From Natronorubrum halalkaliphilum (GTDB taxonomy: Archaea; Halobacteriota; Halobacteria; Halobacteriales; Natrialbaceae), in NCBI RefSeq assembly GCF_009834785.1, contig NZ_WUYX01000027.1:137555-197474 (forward strand): a DNA stretch of 59,920 nt, read 5' to 3'. The first letter of the stretch is position 1. Each line of letters opens with the position of its first letter. Under the pieces are notes generated by a model. That model saw only the letters and a list, made by a program, of their open reading frames with translations, made no database searches and had not been told where the DNA came from. The position numbers were made by a program, and so were the translations under genes. Positions 17,195-25,231 of the stretch are shown here, piece after piece.

Positions 17195-17259
17195 TACTGT
17201 AGTCATTTACCGCCGATCACCGACAACCGTCTGGCGATCGGCGGTAACTAGTTACAGTA
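17195..17259. terminator. 24-bp inverted repeat 3' of the DUF3006 gene
   Basis: The left arm 17195-17218 (TACTGTAGTCATTTACCGCC then GATC) and the right arm 17236-17259 are inverted repeats with about six mismatches in the middle, around a 17-nt loop. The right arm ends eight bases from the stop of the minus-strand DUF3006 gene, so its transcript would run into the hairpin. There is no T-tract, so a factor-independent terminator is not certain. A mobile palindrome is the alternative. Confidence 0.4.
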
Positions 17260-17266
17260 ATCCGTA

Positions 17267-17539
17267 TCACTCGTCGGAGAGTCGCTCGGAGAGTCGATCG
17301 AACCGTTCCTGCGCCGTTTCTCGTCGCTCCTGCTCTACCGACGGTCGGTAGGTCAGTTCGCGTACCGTGTCCGCTTCGAGTTCGGCGTCGAAAACGGCCC
17401 CCTCGTGCTGGCCGTCTTCGGGGAGGCGTTCGACCTCGAGGATCCGTTCGTCGACTACGGTTTCGTCGGCCTCGAGCAAGAGTACGGCCGTTTCGCCGTC
17501 GACGATTCGGTCGAGGACTGCGGTGTAGGTTTCGGTCAT
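17267..17539 (-). CDS. DUF3006 family protein
   Basis: The 90-residue acidic protein has the DUF3006 pattern: an N-terminal strand TYTAVLDRIVDGETAVLLLE, a turn, then LEVERLPEDGQHEGAVFDAEL and a charged C-terminal helix. In bacteria this small domain is typically encoded next to ComEC-type metallo-beta-lactamase proteins. The same is true here: its ATG overlaps the stop of the MBL lipoprotein gene at 17539. The pairing suggests it acts with that hydrolase, perhaps binding its substrate or regulating it, but the role is unknown. Confidence 0.85.
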   Translation of the reverse strand: MTETYTAVLDRIVDGETAVLLLEADETVVDERILEVERLPEDGQHEGAVFDAELEADTVRELTYRPSVEQERRETAQERFDRLSERLSDE

Positions 17540-18690
17540 TATCCCGTCATTGGTTCGGTTGGATCATCAACTGCTGGTCCCGGTTCCGGTCCCGAGTTCG
17601 CTTCCAGTTCCGGTGTCGATACTCCCGTCTGCCCTATCTGTCCCACTTCTCCCATCTCTCCTCGCGAGCGGTCCAGCGCCGAGGACGACCGGTCCGGCCC
17701 TGATGACAGCGCCAGCGACTCCGCCGTCGACTGCGCCTCGTGTTTCCGCTCGAGCAGGGCCGCCGGATCGGTCGTGGCCTCGTGTTCCGTCGTCACCGAA
17801 ACGTCGGTCCCATCGGTCGTGAGGACGATATCCCCGTGGACGGCGGTCCAGTACGTTTCGACGCCACGTTCGGCGAATGACTCGAGCACCTCGTCGTGTG
17901 GATGGCCGTACTGGGACTCGAGCGCGCTCGAGATGACGGCGATATCGGGCTCGACGGCATCGAGGAACGGCGGCGTCGACGAAGTCGAAGAGCCGTGGTG
18001 ACCGGCCTGATACGCGTCGGCCCCGAGGGTCTCGCCGTGTTCCTCGACGAGTCGTTCCTCGGCCTGTTGTTCGGCGTCGCCGGTCGTCAGATAGCTGAAC
18101 TCGCCGAACTCGACGGCGAGTGTAACACTGTTGTAGTGCAGGTCGACGCTCGAGTCGTCGTCCGGCGGATTCAATACGGTCGCCTCGACGGTCTCGTCTT
18201 CGAGGGGGAGCGTATCGCCGTCAACCACTTGGAAGAGTCTCACCTCGTGTTCCTCGACGGCGTCGAGATAGTTCTCGTAGGTCTGGCTCGTATGGGTCAC
18301 GCCGGAGTCGTAGGCCGCCCCGACACCCGCTCCGTTTTCTTCGAAGTGCTCGATAACGGCTGCGTGGCCGCCGATGTGGTCGGCGTGGGCGTGGGTCGCC
18401 ACGAGGTGATCGATCCGCTCGATGCCTTCGGCCTCGAGGTAGTCGATAACCTCCTGTCCGTCCTGTCGCCAGTCGCCCGTATCGATCAGAATCGTCTCGC
18501 CCGTAGGGGTCACCAGCAGCGTCGCGTCGGCTTGCCCGACGTCGATGTGATGGATTTCGAGGTCGCCGTCGACATCGCTGTCGCCGTCGACAGCCTCCTG
18601 CTCGTCGTCCAGACCGAGCTCGTCGAGACACCCTCCCATGATGAGTAGTCCGGCTACTGTCACGACCAACAGGCCGCGTCGCCGTCGCAT
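17539..18690 (-). CDS. Secreted metallo-beta-lactamase-fold lipoprotein, ComEC/Rec2-like
   Basis: The 383-residue protein begins MRRRRGLLVV with a hydrophobic segment and a lipobox ending GGC (Cys21), so it is anchored outside the membrane. The hydrolase domain (about 45-290) has the metal motif THAHADHIGGH, then TTGDAEQQAEERL and QAGHHGSS, the late Asp and His ligands, as in the C-terminal domain of the DNA-uptake protein ComEC. No ComEC membrane channel is attached. The C-terminal 90 residues are low-complexity, Ser/Pro/Gly-rich. Relatives may degrade extracellular nucleic acid, but the substrate here is not known. It is translationally coupled to the DUF3006 gene. Confidence 0.85.
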   Translation of the reverse strand: MRRRRGLLVVTVAGLLIMGGCLDELGLDDEQEAVDGDSDVDGDLEIHHIDVGQADATLLVTPTGETILIDTGDWRQDGQEVIDYLEAEGIERIDHLVATHAHADHIGGHAAVIEHFEENGAGVGAAYDSGVTHTSQTYENYLDAVEEHEVRLFQVVDGDTLPLEDETVEATVLNPPDDDSSVDLHYNSVTLAVEFGEFSYLTTGDAEQQAEERLVEEHGETLGADAYQAGHHGSSTSSTPPFLDAVEPDIAVISSALESQYGHPHDEVLESFAERGVETYWTAVHGDIVLTTDGTDVSVTTEHEATTDPAALLERKHEAQSTAESLALSSGPDRSSSALDRSRGEMGEVGQIGQTGVSTPELEANSGPEPGPAVDDPTEPMTG

Positions 18691-18857
18691 ACCCGTCTCG
18701 ATGTGTCCATCGAATATGTGCGTTGGGACTTTTCAACCACATTGACTTTCAAACTACCCGACGGTCCGCCGATCGCAACGGCTCTCGTCGATGTCACGGA
18801 TTCGATTATTGGCCGGCGGATCGAATAACTGAATCGACGACGGGCCGGTCGTCGCCG

Positions 18858-19253
18858 TTAGAACGCGTCGCCCTCGAAACTCGTTTCGGCGTGCAAGTCC
18901 GATTTCAGCGCGTCGTGGACCTTACAGAGTTCGAACGCGCGTTCGATGATTTTCTCGCCGGTGTCGTCGTCGACGTCAGCTTCGACGCGAATATCGAACT
19001 GGACCGACTCGAGCTTGTCGTCGTCGTTGAGTTCGCCCGTCGTCTCGATTTCGATCTGGCCGAGCTCTCCGGCGTCGCGCTGCTGGCCGCCGACCCGAAG
19101 CGCGGGGACGTAACAGGAGGCGTAGGCCGCGAGCAGCGCCTCGAGCGTGTCCGGCGCGTCCTCGCCGTTGGCGTCGATCGCCGTCTCGAAGTCCCGGATC
19201 TCGTTCGTGGCGCTGTACCCCTCCTCGGAAACGGTGGTGACTTGCTTCGCCAT
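18858..19253 (-). CDS. OsmC-family peroxide reductase-like protein
   Basis: The protein has 131 residues from MAKQVTTVSEEG (19253); six residues from an upstream ATG are excluded. The OsmC fold is shown by PDTLEALLAAYASCYVPALR with the first catalytic Cys, and by the later KIIERAFELCKVHDAL with the second. Such pairs reduce organic hydroperoxides through a Cys-Cys cycle. The protein lacks a signal and acts in the cytoplasm. It is a single gene with the MBL lipoprotein downstream on the same strand, 167 bp away. Confidence 0.88.
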   Translation of the reverse strand: MAKQVTTVSEEGYSATNEIRDFETAIDANGEDAPDTLEALLAAYASCYVPALRVGGQQRDAGELGQIEIETTGELNDDDKLESVQFDIRVEADVDDDTGEKIIERAFELCKVHDALKSDLHAETSFEGDAF

Positions 19254-19572
19254 AGCACTCGAGACGTCCACAGCCTGTGGTGTAAACGTTGTTCTCGCGG
19301 TCGATACCGTCCGTGCAATTGAGAGGAAACGGCGGGGACCCAGAAAGTCTCGTACGGACTGCTGCCAGTCAGTGCCGGTGGAACCGCTGCCCTATTGCGG
19401 GTACGCCGTAACCGGTATAGCAGACCGTATCAGGTGTCGTCTCTCGAGAAACCGCCCTCGAAAAAATCAGAGTTCTGCCGGTCTGCCTCGAGCCGCTTCC
19501 GGAAGCGATGTTTCAGGGACCGAGGCACCAGATTTGTAACCTCAGGCCTCGAGACCCCCTGGATTCGAGACC
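19254..19572. other. Intergenic region upstream of osmC-like gene
   Basis: About 320 bp between two minus-strand genes. It must hold the osmC-like promoter. I see no repeat, RNA fold or coding frame that can be supported. Confidence 0.4.
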
Positions 19573-20301
19573 TTAGGGTTTGATGTCGAACGGCTCGCCG
19601 GCCTCGAGCGCCACTACCTCGGCGTCGCTGCCCGTACCCGTTACCTCACTGGCGAACGATTCGGGATCCTGTTCGATCGGCGGGAACGTATCGTAGTGTT
19701 GGGGGAACGCGTAGTCGACGTCGAGCCAGTCGACGGCAACGGCGGCCTGCCAGGGGCCCATGGTGAAGTGGTCGCCGATCGGGACGGCGGCGGCGTCGGG
19801 CTCGAGGTACGGGCCGACGACATCGCGCATCTCGGTCATGAGGCTGGTGTCGCCGGCGTGGTAGAACGTCGTCGACTCCTCGTCGCTCACTTGGGTCGGC
19901 TTCGTGTTTGAGACGACGAAACCGGCGGGCATCCCGCCGCTGGCGTCGTTCTCGGTCATGATGCCGTTCGTGTGGTCGGCTCGGACCATGGTGACGTAGG
20001 CGTCGCCACACTCGACGGTGCCGCCGAGGTTCATCCCCATCCCGCCGACGGCGTCCTCGAAGCCGAACTCCGCCTCGCAGTAGGAGACGAGTTCGGGCGT
20101 GGCGACCAGCGTCGCGTCCGAGAACGCCCCGGCATCGGCAATGTGATCGGCGTGGCCGTGTGTCAACAACACGTAATCGGGCGCGTCGACGTCCGACGGC
20201 TCGAGGTCCGTCTTCGGGTTGTCGAAAAACGGATCGATTAGCAGCTCCGTCTCCCCTACGGTGACGTGCCACGTCGAGTGGCCGTGCCAGGTGACTTGCA
20301 T
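19573..20301 (-). CDS. UPF0173-type metal-dependent hydrolase
   Basis: The 242-residue metallo-beta-lactamase-fold protein begins [13 protein letters not shown], the signature opening of the UPF0173 family. The ligands are [26 protein letters not shown] and [10 protein letters not shown]. The length is normal for the family. No signal peptide is present, so it is cytoplasmic. Family members are widespread and their substrate has not been established. It is a single gene; the start is well supported by the conserved MxxxWxGHS motif. Confidence 0.9.
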   Translation of the reverse strand: MQVTWHGHSTWHVTVGETELLIDPFFDNPKTDLEPSDVDAPDYVLLTHGHADHIADAGAFSDATLVATPELVSYCEAEFGFEDAVGGMGMNLGGTVECGDAYVTMVRADHTNGIMTENDASGGMPAGFVVSNTKPTQVSDEESTTFYHAGDTSLMTEMRDVVGPYLEPDAAAVPIGDHFTMGPWQAAVAVDWLDVDYAFPQHYDTFPPIEQDPESFASEVTGTGSDAEVVALEAGEPFDIKP

Positions 20302-20509
20302 AGCATGCCAACCGTTGGGACGAATTCAACTTAAAAGTAAGCGCAGACGGGTTCGAGTGGACCGTAGTGCGTGACCGGCGACCGGTGAACGATGACCAGC
20401 CACGCCGATCGACGACCGTTGTGGACGGAATCATCGGCGTGTCGAATCGACGACCGTTGGGATGGGGACAATGCCGTGTCGTTTTCTACCCCCGGTTCGT
20501 ACGACGGGT

Positions 20510-20773
20510 ATGCTCGCACTGACGCTCGAGGACTTCATGGTAGAGTTAAACGAGGGGTCGATCAAGAACGTCGGGCCGACGAACAAGTCGGCGACCGTCA
20601 AGATGTTCGACGTCGAATCCGCCGAGGCGCGGGAGTTCGGCGACAAGCGCGTCAAACTCGTCTTCGAGGACAAGGACGGCAGCGAGGTTCAGGTGTCGCT
20701 GTTCCCCGAGGACGTCAAGAAAATCGCGGACGACATCGAGACGCTCGAAGCGGAGTCTCCAGTGTTCGACTAG
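20510..20773 (+). CDS. Small conserved haloarchaeal protein, function unknown
   Basis: The protein has 87 residues from MLALTLEDFMVEL (20510); a second possible start is MVELNEG at 20537. It is predicted to be an all-beta domain with a terminal helix: GSIKNVGPTNKSATVKMFDV, FGDKRVKLVFEDKDGSEVQV, then PEDVKKIADDIETLEAES. It has no Cys or His clusters and no signal peptide. The beta-strand order resembles a small nucleic-acid or ligand-binding barrel, but I cannot name the family. Confidence 0.65.
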   Translation: MLALTLEDFMVELNEGSIKNVGPTNKSATVKMFDVESAEAREFGDKRVKLVFEDKDGSEVQVSLFPEDVKKIADDIETLEAESPVFD

Positions 20774-20943
20774 CGGTCTCGGGGACTCCGTTCGGGCCGA
20801 CAGGGGACGAAATCGAGGTTCATCGCGGCAGACCACCGTCTCGTCACGCGTTTCACCGACAGATCAGCCCGCTCACAAGTGACGGGTGAGCGACGAGCGC
20901 ATTTCGACAACCGTTTTAGGGCGAAACCGCTTGGTTCGAGTAG

Positions 20944-23160
20944 ATGGGTAACTGTATCATCTGCGGCACACCCGTTGACGGCGAGATCTGCGAGAGCCAC
21001 GAGGAAGATGCTGTCTTCGAATTTCGCGGCAGCGCTGCCTCGCAGCTCACCCCAGATCGCTACTATCGGGGTACCGTCGACGGCTACGCCGACTTCGGCG
21101 TCTTCATCGACGTCGGAGATCACGTCACCGGCCTGTTGCACAGAAGCGAACTCGATCAACGACTCGAAAGTCTCGACTGGGAGCCCGGCGACGAAGTCTT
21201 CGTCCAGGTTCTCGACGTCCGAGACAACGGAAACGTCGACCTCGGCTGGTCGATCCGCCAGCGCGAACGCGAGTTCCGCGGCAAACTGATCGACACGGGC
21301 GACGAGGAGCGTCGTCCAGAGGAGTTCGACGACGAGGACGACGGCGGCTCAGAGGCGCCTTCCAGTAGTGATACTGGATCCGAGCCCGAGCCCGAACCCG
21401 AAACTGCGGCCAACGTTACTGACGCCGACGCCGAGGCCGACGCGGACGACGTAAGCGCCGGCGAACTGCAGGCAGCCGCCGACGACACCGCTACCGACGA
21501 CGGCAGCGCCGCGCCGAACGCGAGCGAGACCGTCACCACCGGCAGCGGCTCCGTCGCGACCGAGAGCGCCGCCGCATCGGCGCCGGAAACCGACGACGCG
21601 GCCGACGCCACACCGGAAGCCGATGCCGAACCGGCACTGAACCGAACCACGATCGACGCGATCGACAACCAGGTCGGAACCGTCGTCCGCCTCGAGGGCG
21701 AAATCACCGGCGTCCGCCAGACCAGCGGTCCGACCGTCTTCGAACTGCGCGACGAGACCGGCACCGTCGAGTGCGCCGCGTTCGAAGAAGCCGGCGTCCG
21801 TGCCTATCCCGACGTCGAAATCGACGATACCGTCGCACTCGAGGGAGAAGTCGAACGCCACCACGGCGACCTGCAAGTCGAAACCGAGACCCTCGACATC
21901 CTCGAAGGCGAGGAGCGCGAAACCGTCCGCGAGCGCCTCGAAGACGCGATCAAATCCGAGGCTCGGCCTGCTGACGTTTCCCTGCTGGCCGACCACGACG
22001 CCGTCACGGCCGTCGAGGACGGACTCGTCGACGCCGCGACCGCGATTCGTCGCGCCGTCATGGAAGCACGCCCGGTCGTCGTCCGCCACGGCGCGACCGC
22101 CGATGGCTACGTCGCTGGCGCCGCCATCGAGCGCGCCGTGCTTCCGCTGATCCGCGAGAAACACACCCGCGAGGACGCGGAGTATCACTACTTCGAACGC
22201 CGTCCGCTCGACGGTCGCGTCTACGATATGGACGCCGCCACGAACGACGTCACCTCGATGCTCGAAGCCCGCGACCGCCACGGCGAGCAGCTGCCGCTGG
22301 TCGTCCTCGTCGATGCCGGCTCGACCGAAGAGTCCGCCGACGGCTACGACCTCCTCTCGCTGTACGAGGCGGAGACGGTCGTTATCGACGACAGCCGGGC
22401 GGACGAGGAGATCACCGACGCCGTCTCGTTGGCGGTCGCACCGTCGCTCGCCGGCGCCGACGTTTCCAATCTCACCACGACGGCACTCGCCGCGAACGTC
22501 GCCGCCCACGTCAATGACGACGTCCGCGACGATCTCGAACACCTCCCCGCAGTCAGCTATTGGGAGAACACCCCCGAAGCCTACGTCGACCTCGCGAGCG
22601 AGGCCGGCTACGACGAGACCGCGATTTCGGAACGTCGCGAAGCCATCGCGCTCGAGGCCTACTACCAGTCCTACAAGGACAAGCGCGAACTCGTGATCGA
22701 CCTGCTGTTCGGCGATGAGGCGTCGGGAACGCCTCGAGACGGCGACCTCGCCGCCCACGTCTCCGAGCAGTTCCGCGCGAAACTCGAGACCGAACTCAAG
22801 ACGGCACGCGAGAACCTAGAAACCGAGACGGTCGACGATATCACCGTTGCTGTACTGGACACCGACGCGTTTACCCACCGGTACAACTTCCCGACGACGA
22901 CCCTGCTGCTGGACGCGCTGCACCGCCGCCAGCGCGACGAGGGGCCGTTCGTGACCCTCGGCGTCGGCGACGACGAACTACACGTCCGCACGACCGAGTC
23001 GCTGAACGTCCGCGACCTCGGTGACGCGATCGCCGACGCAGCGCCCAACGCCGGCGTCAGCGTCGTCGGCGGTCAGGACGGCCACGTGGAGTTCCTGCCG
23101 GGCGAACGCGACGCCGTTCTCGAGGCCGCACTCGAAGCCCTCGGCGAAACGTTCGCGTAA
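20944..23160 (+). CDS. RecJ/DHH-like protein with zinc knuckle, S1 and OB domains, active site eroded
   Basis: The 738-residue protein has in order: a zinc knuckle (Cys4, Cys7, Cys16, His19), an S1 domain (about 36-115; GTVDGYADFGVFIDVGDHV), an acidic Ala/Asp/Glu linker (118-235), an OB fold (245-325; VVRLEGEITGVRQTSG), a DHH-type domain (about 345-600) and a DHHA1-like end (about 650-735; SVVGGQDGHVEFLPGER). In active DHH enzymes motif I reads HxDADG and motif III DHH. Here they are HGATADG (382-388) and IDDSR (481-485), while VDAGST (456-461) remains. Three metal ligands are therefore lost, suggesting a nucleic-acid-binding, non-catalytic role. Haloarchaea have several RecJ paralogues, and inactive partners in the CMG replication complex are known in archaea. 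It is not in an operon. Confidence 0.8.
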   Translation: MGNCIICGTPVDGEICESHEEDAVFEFRGSAASQLTPDRYYRGTVDGYADFGVFIDVGDHVTGLLHRSELDQRLESLDWEPGDEVFVQVLDVRDNGNVDLGWSIRQREREFRGKLIDTGDEERRPEEFDDEDDGGSEAPSSSDTGSEPEPEPETAANVTDADAEADADDVSAGELQAAADDTATDDGSAAPNASETVTTGSGSVATESAAASAPETDDAADATPEADAEPALNRTTIDAIDNQVGTVVRLEGEITGVRQTSGPTVFELRDETGTVECAAFEEAGVRAYPDVEIDDTVALEGEVERHHGDLQVETETLDILEGEERETVRERLEDAIKSEARPADVSLLADHDAVTAVEDGLVDAATAIRRAVMEARPVVVRHGATADGYVAGAAIERAVLPLIREKHTREDAEYHYFERRPLDGRVYDMDAATNDVTSMLEARDRHGEQLPLVVLVDAGSTEESADGYDLLSLYEAETVVIDDSRADEEITDAVSLAVAPSLAGADVSNLTTTALAANVAAHVNDDVRDDLEHLPAVSYWENTPEAYVDLASEAGYDETAISERREAIALEAYYQSYKDKRELVIDLLFGDEASGTPRDGDLAAHVSEQFRAKLETELKTARENLETETVDDITVAVLDTDAFTHRYNFPTTTLLLDALHRRQRDEGPFVTLGVGDDELHVRTTESLNVRDLGDAIADAAPNAGVSVVGGQDGHVEFLPGERDAVLEAALEALGETFA

Positions 23161-23289
23161 GGCCGACCGTCGTATCATCCTACTGTCCTCGACTCTCGAG
23201 AGGCATTGCTCTCGTTGGCGGACGTTATATATTTTATCCGTCATACATGGGACGAGGGCGACCGACGGCCGGAAATGTCTCCCAGTACC

Positions 23290-23375
23290 GATAGTAACAA
23301 TTGGAACTGTTCACACATCAATCACATAGCCGTCGTGTGATCGGGTGTGCACTGACTTCCAGTGGCTACTATAGT
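23290..23375 (-). repeat. Dispersed CTATAGTA element, copy C
   Basis: The copy is reversed. The left end ATAGTAACAATTGGAACTGT then TCACACATCAATCACA and the right end GGGTGTGCACTGACTTCCAG then TGGCTACTATAG match the two family ends well, with almost no centre. It ends 29 bases before the GTG at 23405 and 77 before the ATG at 23453, so it may affect transcription of the chemotaxis gene. Confidence 0.75.
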
Positions 23376-23452
23376 AAACCTGACTCAGGTCGACCGATTG
23401 TCAGGTGGCCGAACAACAAATCAGTGGTGAGTCTCTATTCCCGGATAATCAC

Positions 23453-24760
23453 ATGTCCCAACCCGACCGGATATCGGAACACTTCGATCTCGAGGACGAA
23501 TTCAGGCAGTTAGACGAGCAAAAAGCCAGGGTAATGCTCCAGGAGCGGACCAAAGAACTCACCGCTATTAAACGGGCCAACGAACTGTTCGGCGAGATCG
23601 ACCGGCCGGTCACGGACCTTGCCGACACCTACGCACGCGAACTGCCACAGTGGTTCCAGTATCCGACGGTGACCGAGGCGCGGATCGACGTCGGCGATCA
23701 CATCGCCGAGTCCGACGGATTCAGGCGGACGTCTCATCCGCTGACGACCGAGGAACGAACCGACGGCGGAACGCGGATCTCGATCACGGTCGTCTACACG
23801 GAAGACCGGCCGGAGGAAGACGACGGACCGTGGCTTACCGAAGAGCAGGAACTGATCGACACGCTCGTCACCTACGTCACGAACTACGCCGACCGCGTCG
23901 AGCGCCGGCAGGCCGTCGAGGACGATGTCCAGTCCGCAGTTCAGGAGGTTCGTACAACCTCCGACGAGATCGCCACGAGCACGGGACAGATCACCGACCT
24001 CGCGACCGAGCAGGTCGAGTCGATGGACGAGGTCGCCAGCGAGGTCGCGGAGATGTCGGCATCCGTCGAGGAGATTGCCTCGACCGCCGAAGAGGTCGCA
24101 GCGACCAGCGAGCGTGCCGGATCGCTCTCGGAGGACGGCCAGGGGGCCGCGACCGAAGCGATCGACGTCATCGAACGGGTCGATGACTCCGCACAGGACG
24201 TCGTAACCGATGTCGAGCAACTCGAGGCCCGGATCGACGAGATCGACGAGATCGTCGAGGTGATAAACGACATCGCCGACCAGACGAACCTGCTCGCGCT
24301 GAACGCCTCGATCGAGGCCGCACACGCCGGCAACGAGGGAGACGGGTTCGCCGTCGTCGCCAACGAAGTCAAGTCGCTGGCCGAGGAGTCACAGTCTCAC
24401 GCCGGCGAGATCGAACGAATGGTCGCCGATATCAAGGAAGACACCGCGGACACCGTCGAGAGCTTAGAGGAGACCACCGAACAGGTCGACCGCGGAATCG
24501 AGCAGGTGACCGACGCGATGGAACGACTCCAGGAGATTACAGACGCGGTCCAGGAGGCCTCCGAAGGGATCAGGGACGTCTCGAACGCGACCGACGATCA
24601 GGCCGCGAGCACCGAGGAGGTCGCGAGCATGGTCGACGAACTCGTCGAGGAAGCCGAAACGATCGCCGACGAGATCGAATCGGTCGCGGAAGCGAACGAG
24701 AAACAGGTTTCGCGCGCCCACGAGATCGAAGAGCGAGTTCACACCCTGACGGGCAACTAA
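23453..24760 (+). CDS. Cytoplasmic methyl-accepting chemotaxis (Htr-type) transducer
   Basis: The protein has 435 residues from ATG 23453 (a GTG at 23405 would add 16). There is no membrane helix or HAMP domain. Residues about 20-165 form a halophile-type sensor module (LTAIKRANELFGEID, LPQWFQYPTVTEARI, LTEEQELIDTLVTYV), also seen in front of haloarchaeal histidine kinases. The long coiled coil (170-430) contains the methylation helices and the highly conserved hairpin tip with IADQTNLLALNASIEAAHAG and FAVVANEVKSLAEES, which contacts CheA and CheW. It probably senses an intracellular signal, as soluble Htr proteins do; the ligand is unknown. No che genes lie nearby. Confidence 0.92.
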   Translation: MSQPDRISEHFDLEDEFRQLDEQKARVMLQERTKELTAIKRANELFGEIDRPVTDLADTYARELPQWFQYPTVTEARIDVGDHIAESDGFRRTSHPLTTEERTDGGTRISITVVYTEDRPEEDDGPWLTEEQELIDTLVTYVTNYADRVERRQAVEDDVQSAVQEVRTTSDEIATSTGQITDLATEQVESMDEVASEVAEMSASVEEIASTAEEVAATSERAGSLSEDGQGAATEAIDVIERVDDSAQDVVTDVEQLEARIDEIDEIVEVINDIADQTNLLALNASIEAAHAGNEGDGFAVVANEVKSLAEESQSHAGEIERMVADIKEDTADTVESLEETTEQVDRGIEQVTDAMERLQEITDAVQEASEGIRDVSNATDDQAASTEEVASMVDELVEEAETIADEIESVAEANEKQVSRAHEIEERVHTLTGN

Positions 24761-24795
24761 TCGCGCCGGCACGGACCCTGGAAGTTCGAGGCGAT

Positions 24796-24900
24796 CGATT
24801 CCGATCCGACCGAAACCGAAGCGTCCAGCAGGTCTGTGGGAGGTTCGTCGAGCGGATCGTCGCTGGCGAAATCGGACGCAACGAGGTTGAGAAGCCAAAC
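24796..24900 (+). pseudogene. Degenerate copy of the 5' end of elp3
   Basis: This stretch aligns with 30895-31001, codons about 14-48 of elp3, with 11 mismatches and two single-base gaps over about 107 positions counted by eye. Shared blocks include GATTCCGATCC, ACCGAAACCGAAGCG, CAGGTCTGT and TCGTCGAGCGGATC. The gaps break the frame and no start codon or radical-SAM region follows, so it is not expressed as Elp3. It sits 6.1 kb before the intact gene in the same orientation, on the other side of the BMP transporter operon. Confidence 0.8.
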
Positions 24901-25217
24901 CAATCACGGCCCGCTCAGCGAAACGCTCGCGTAACACGTGCTCTTCTCCGCTACCCGCCGCCACGAGGTCCTGAGCGACCGCGTTTTCAGTGTCCAGAGG
25001 ATCGTGTACGGTATACGGTGTGTAGTGTACATCGACTGCCGGAGCCAACTCGAGTTCGGAGCGTCCGTCCCGTCGGACTCTCGTTGATCTAGTTTCTGAC
25101 TAGCGCTGCTTAAATCATCGAATGTTCGTCCAATTCTTCGAGGGGGATCACCAGTAATACGGGGGATCGACGAAGCGAGTATATGAATGCGAGTAAAATT
25201 ATTATAGATGGAAGTTA

Positions 25218-25224
25218 GAGGTGG
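25218..25224 (+). promoter_or_regulatory. Ribosome-binding site that decides the transporter lipoprotein start
   Basis: GAGGTGG lies seven bases before ATG 25232. It supports that ATG over the upstream ATG at 25208, which has no such site. Confidence 0.5.
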
Positions 25225-25231
25225 TTATGTT

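Larger units (their letters stand above)
16819..17266. other. Intergenic region holding a dispersed element and a hairpin
   Basis: About 450 bp with no supportable gene. It holds dispersed element copy B (16880-16967) and the long inverted repeat at 17195-17259, both listed separately. Open frames of 70-107 codons here run through those repeats and have no recognisable products. Confidence 0.5.
24761..25231. other. 470-bp intergenic region with an elp3 fragment
   Basis: It holds the degenerate copy of the elp3 start (24796-24900, listed separately) and the promoter of the transporter operon, with an AT-rich ATTATTATAG at 25198-25207. The remainder (24901-25190) shows nothing I can assign. 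Confidence 0.5.

Noticed and set aside
21349..22758. 469-codon minus-strand frame
   Set aside because: It is antisense to the RecJ-like gene, with Gly/Val/Asp-rich shadow composition and no motif.
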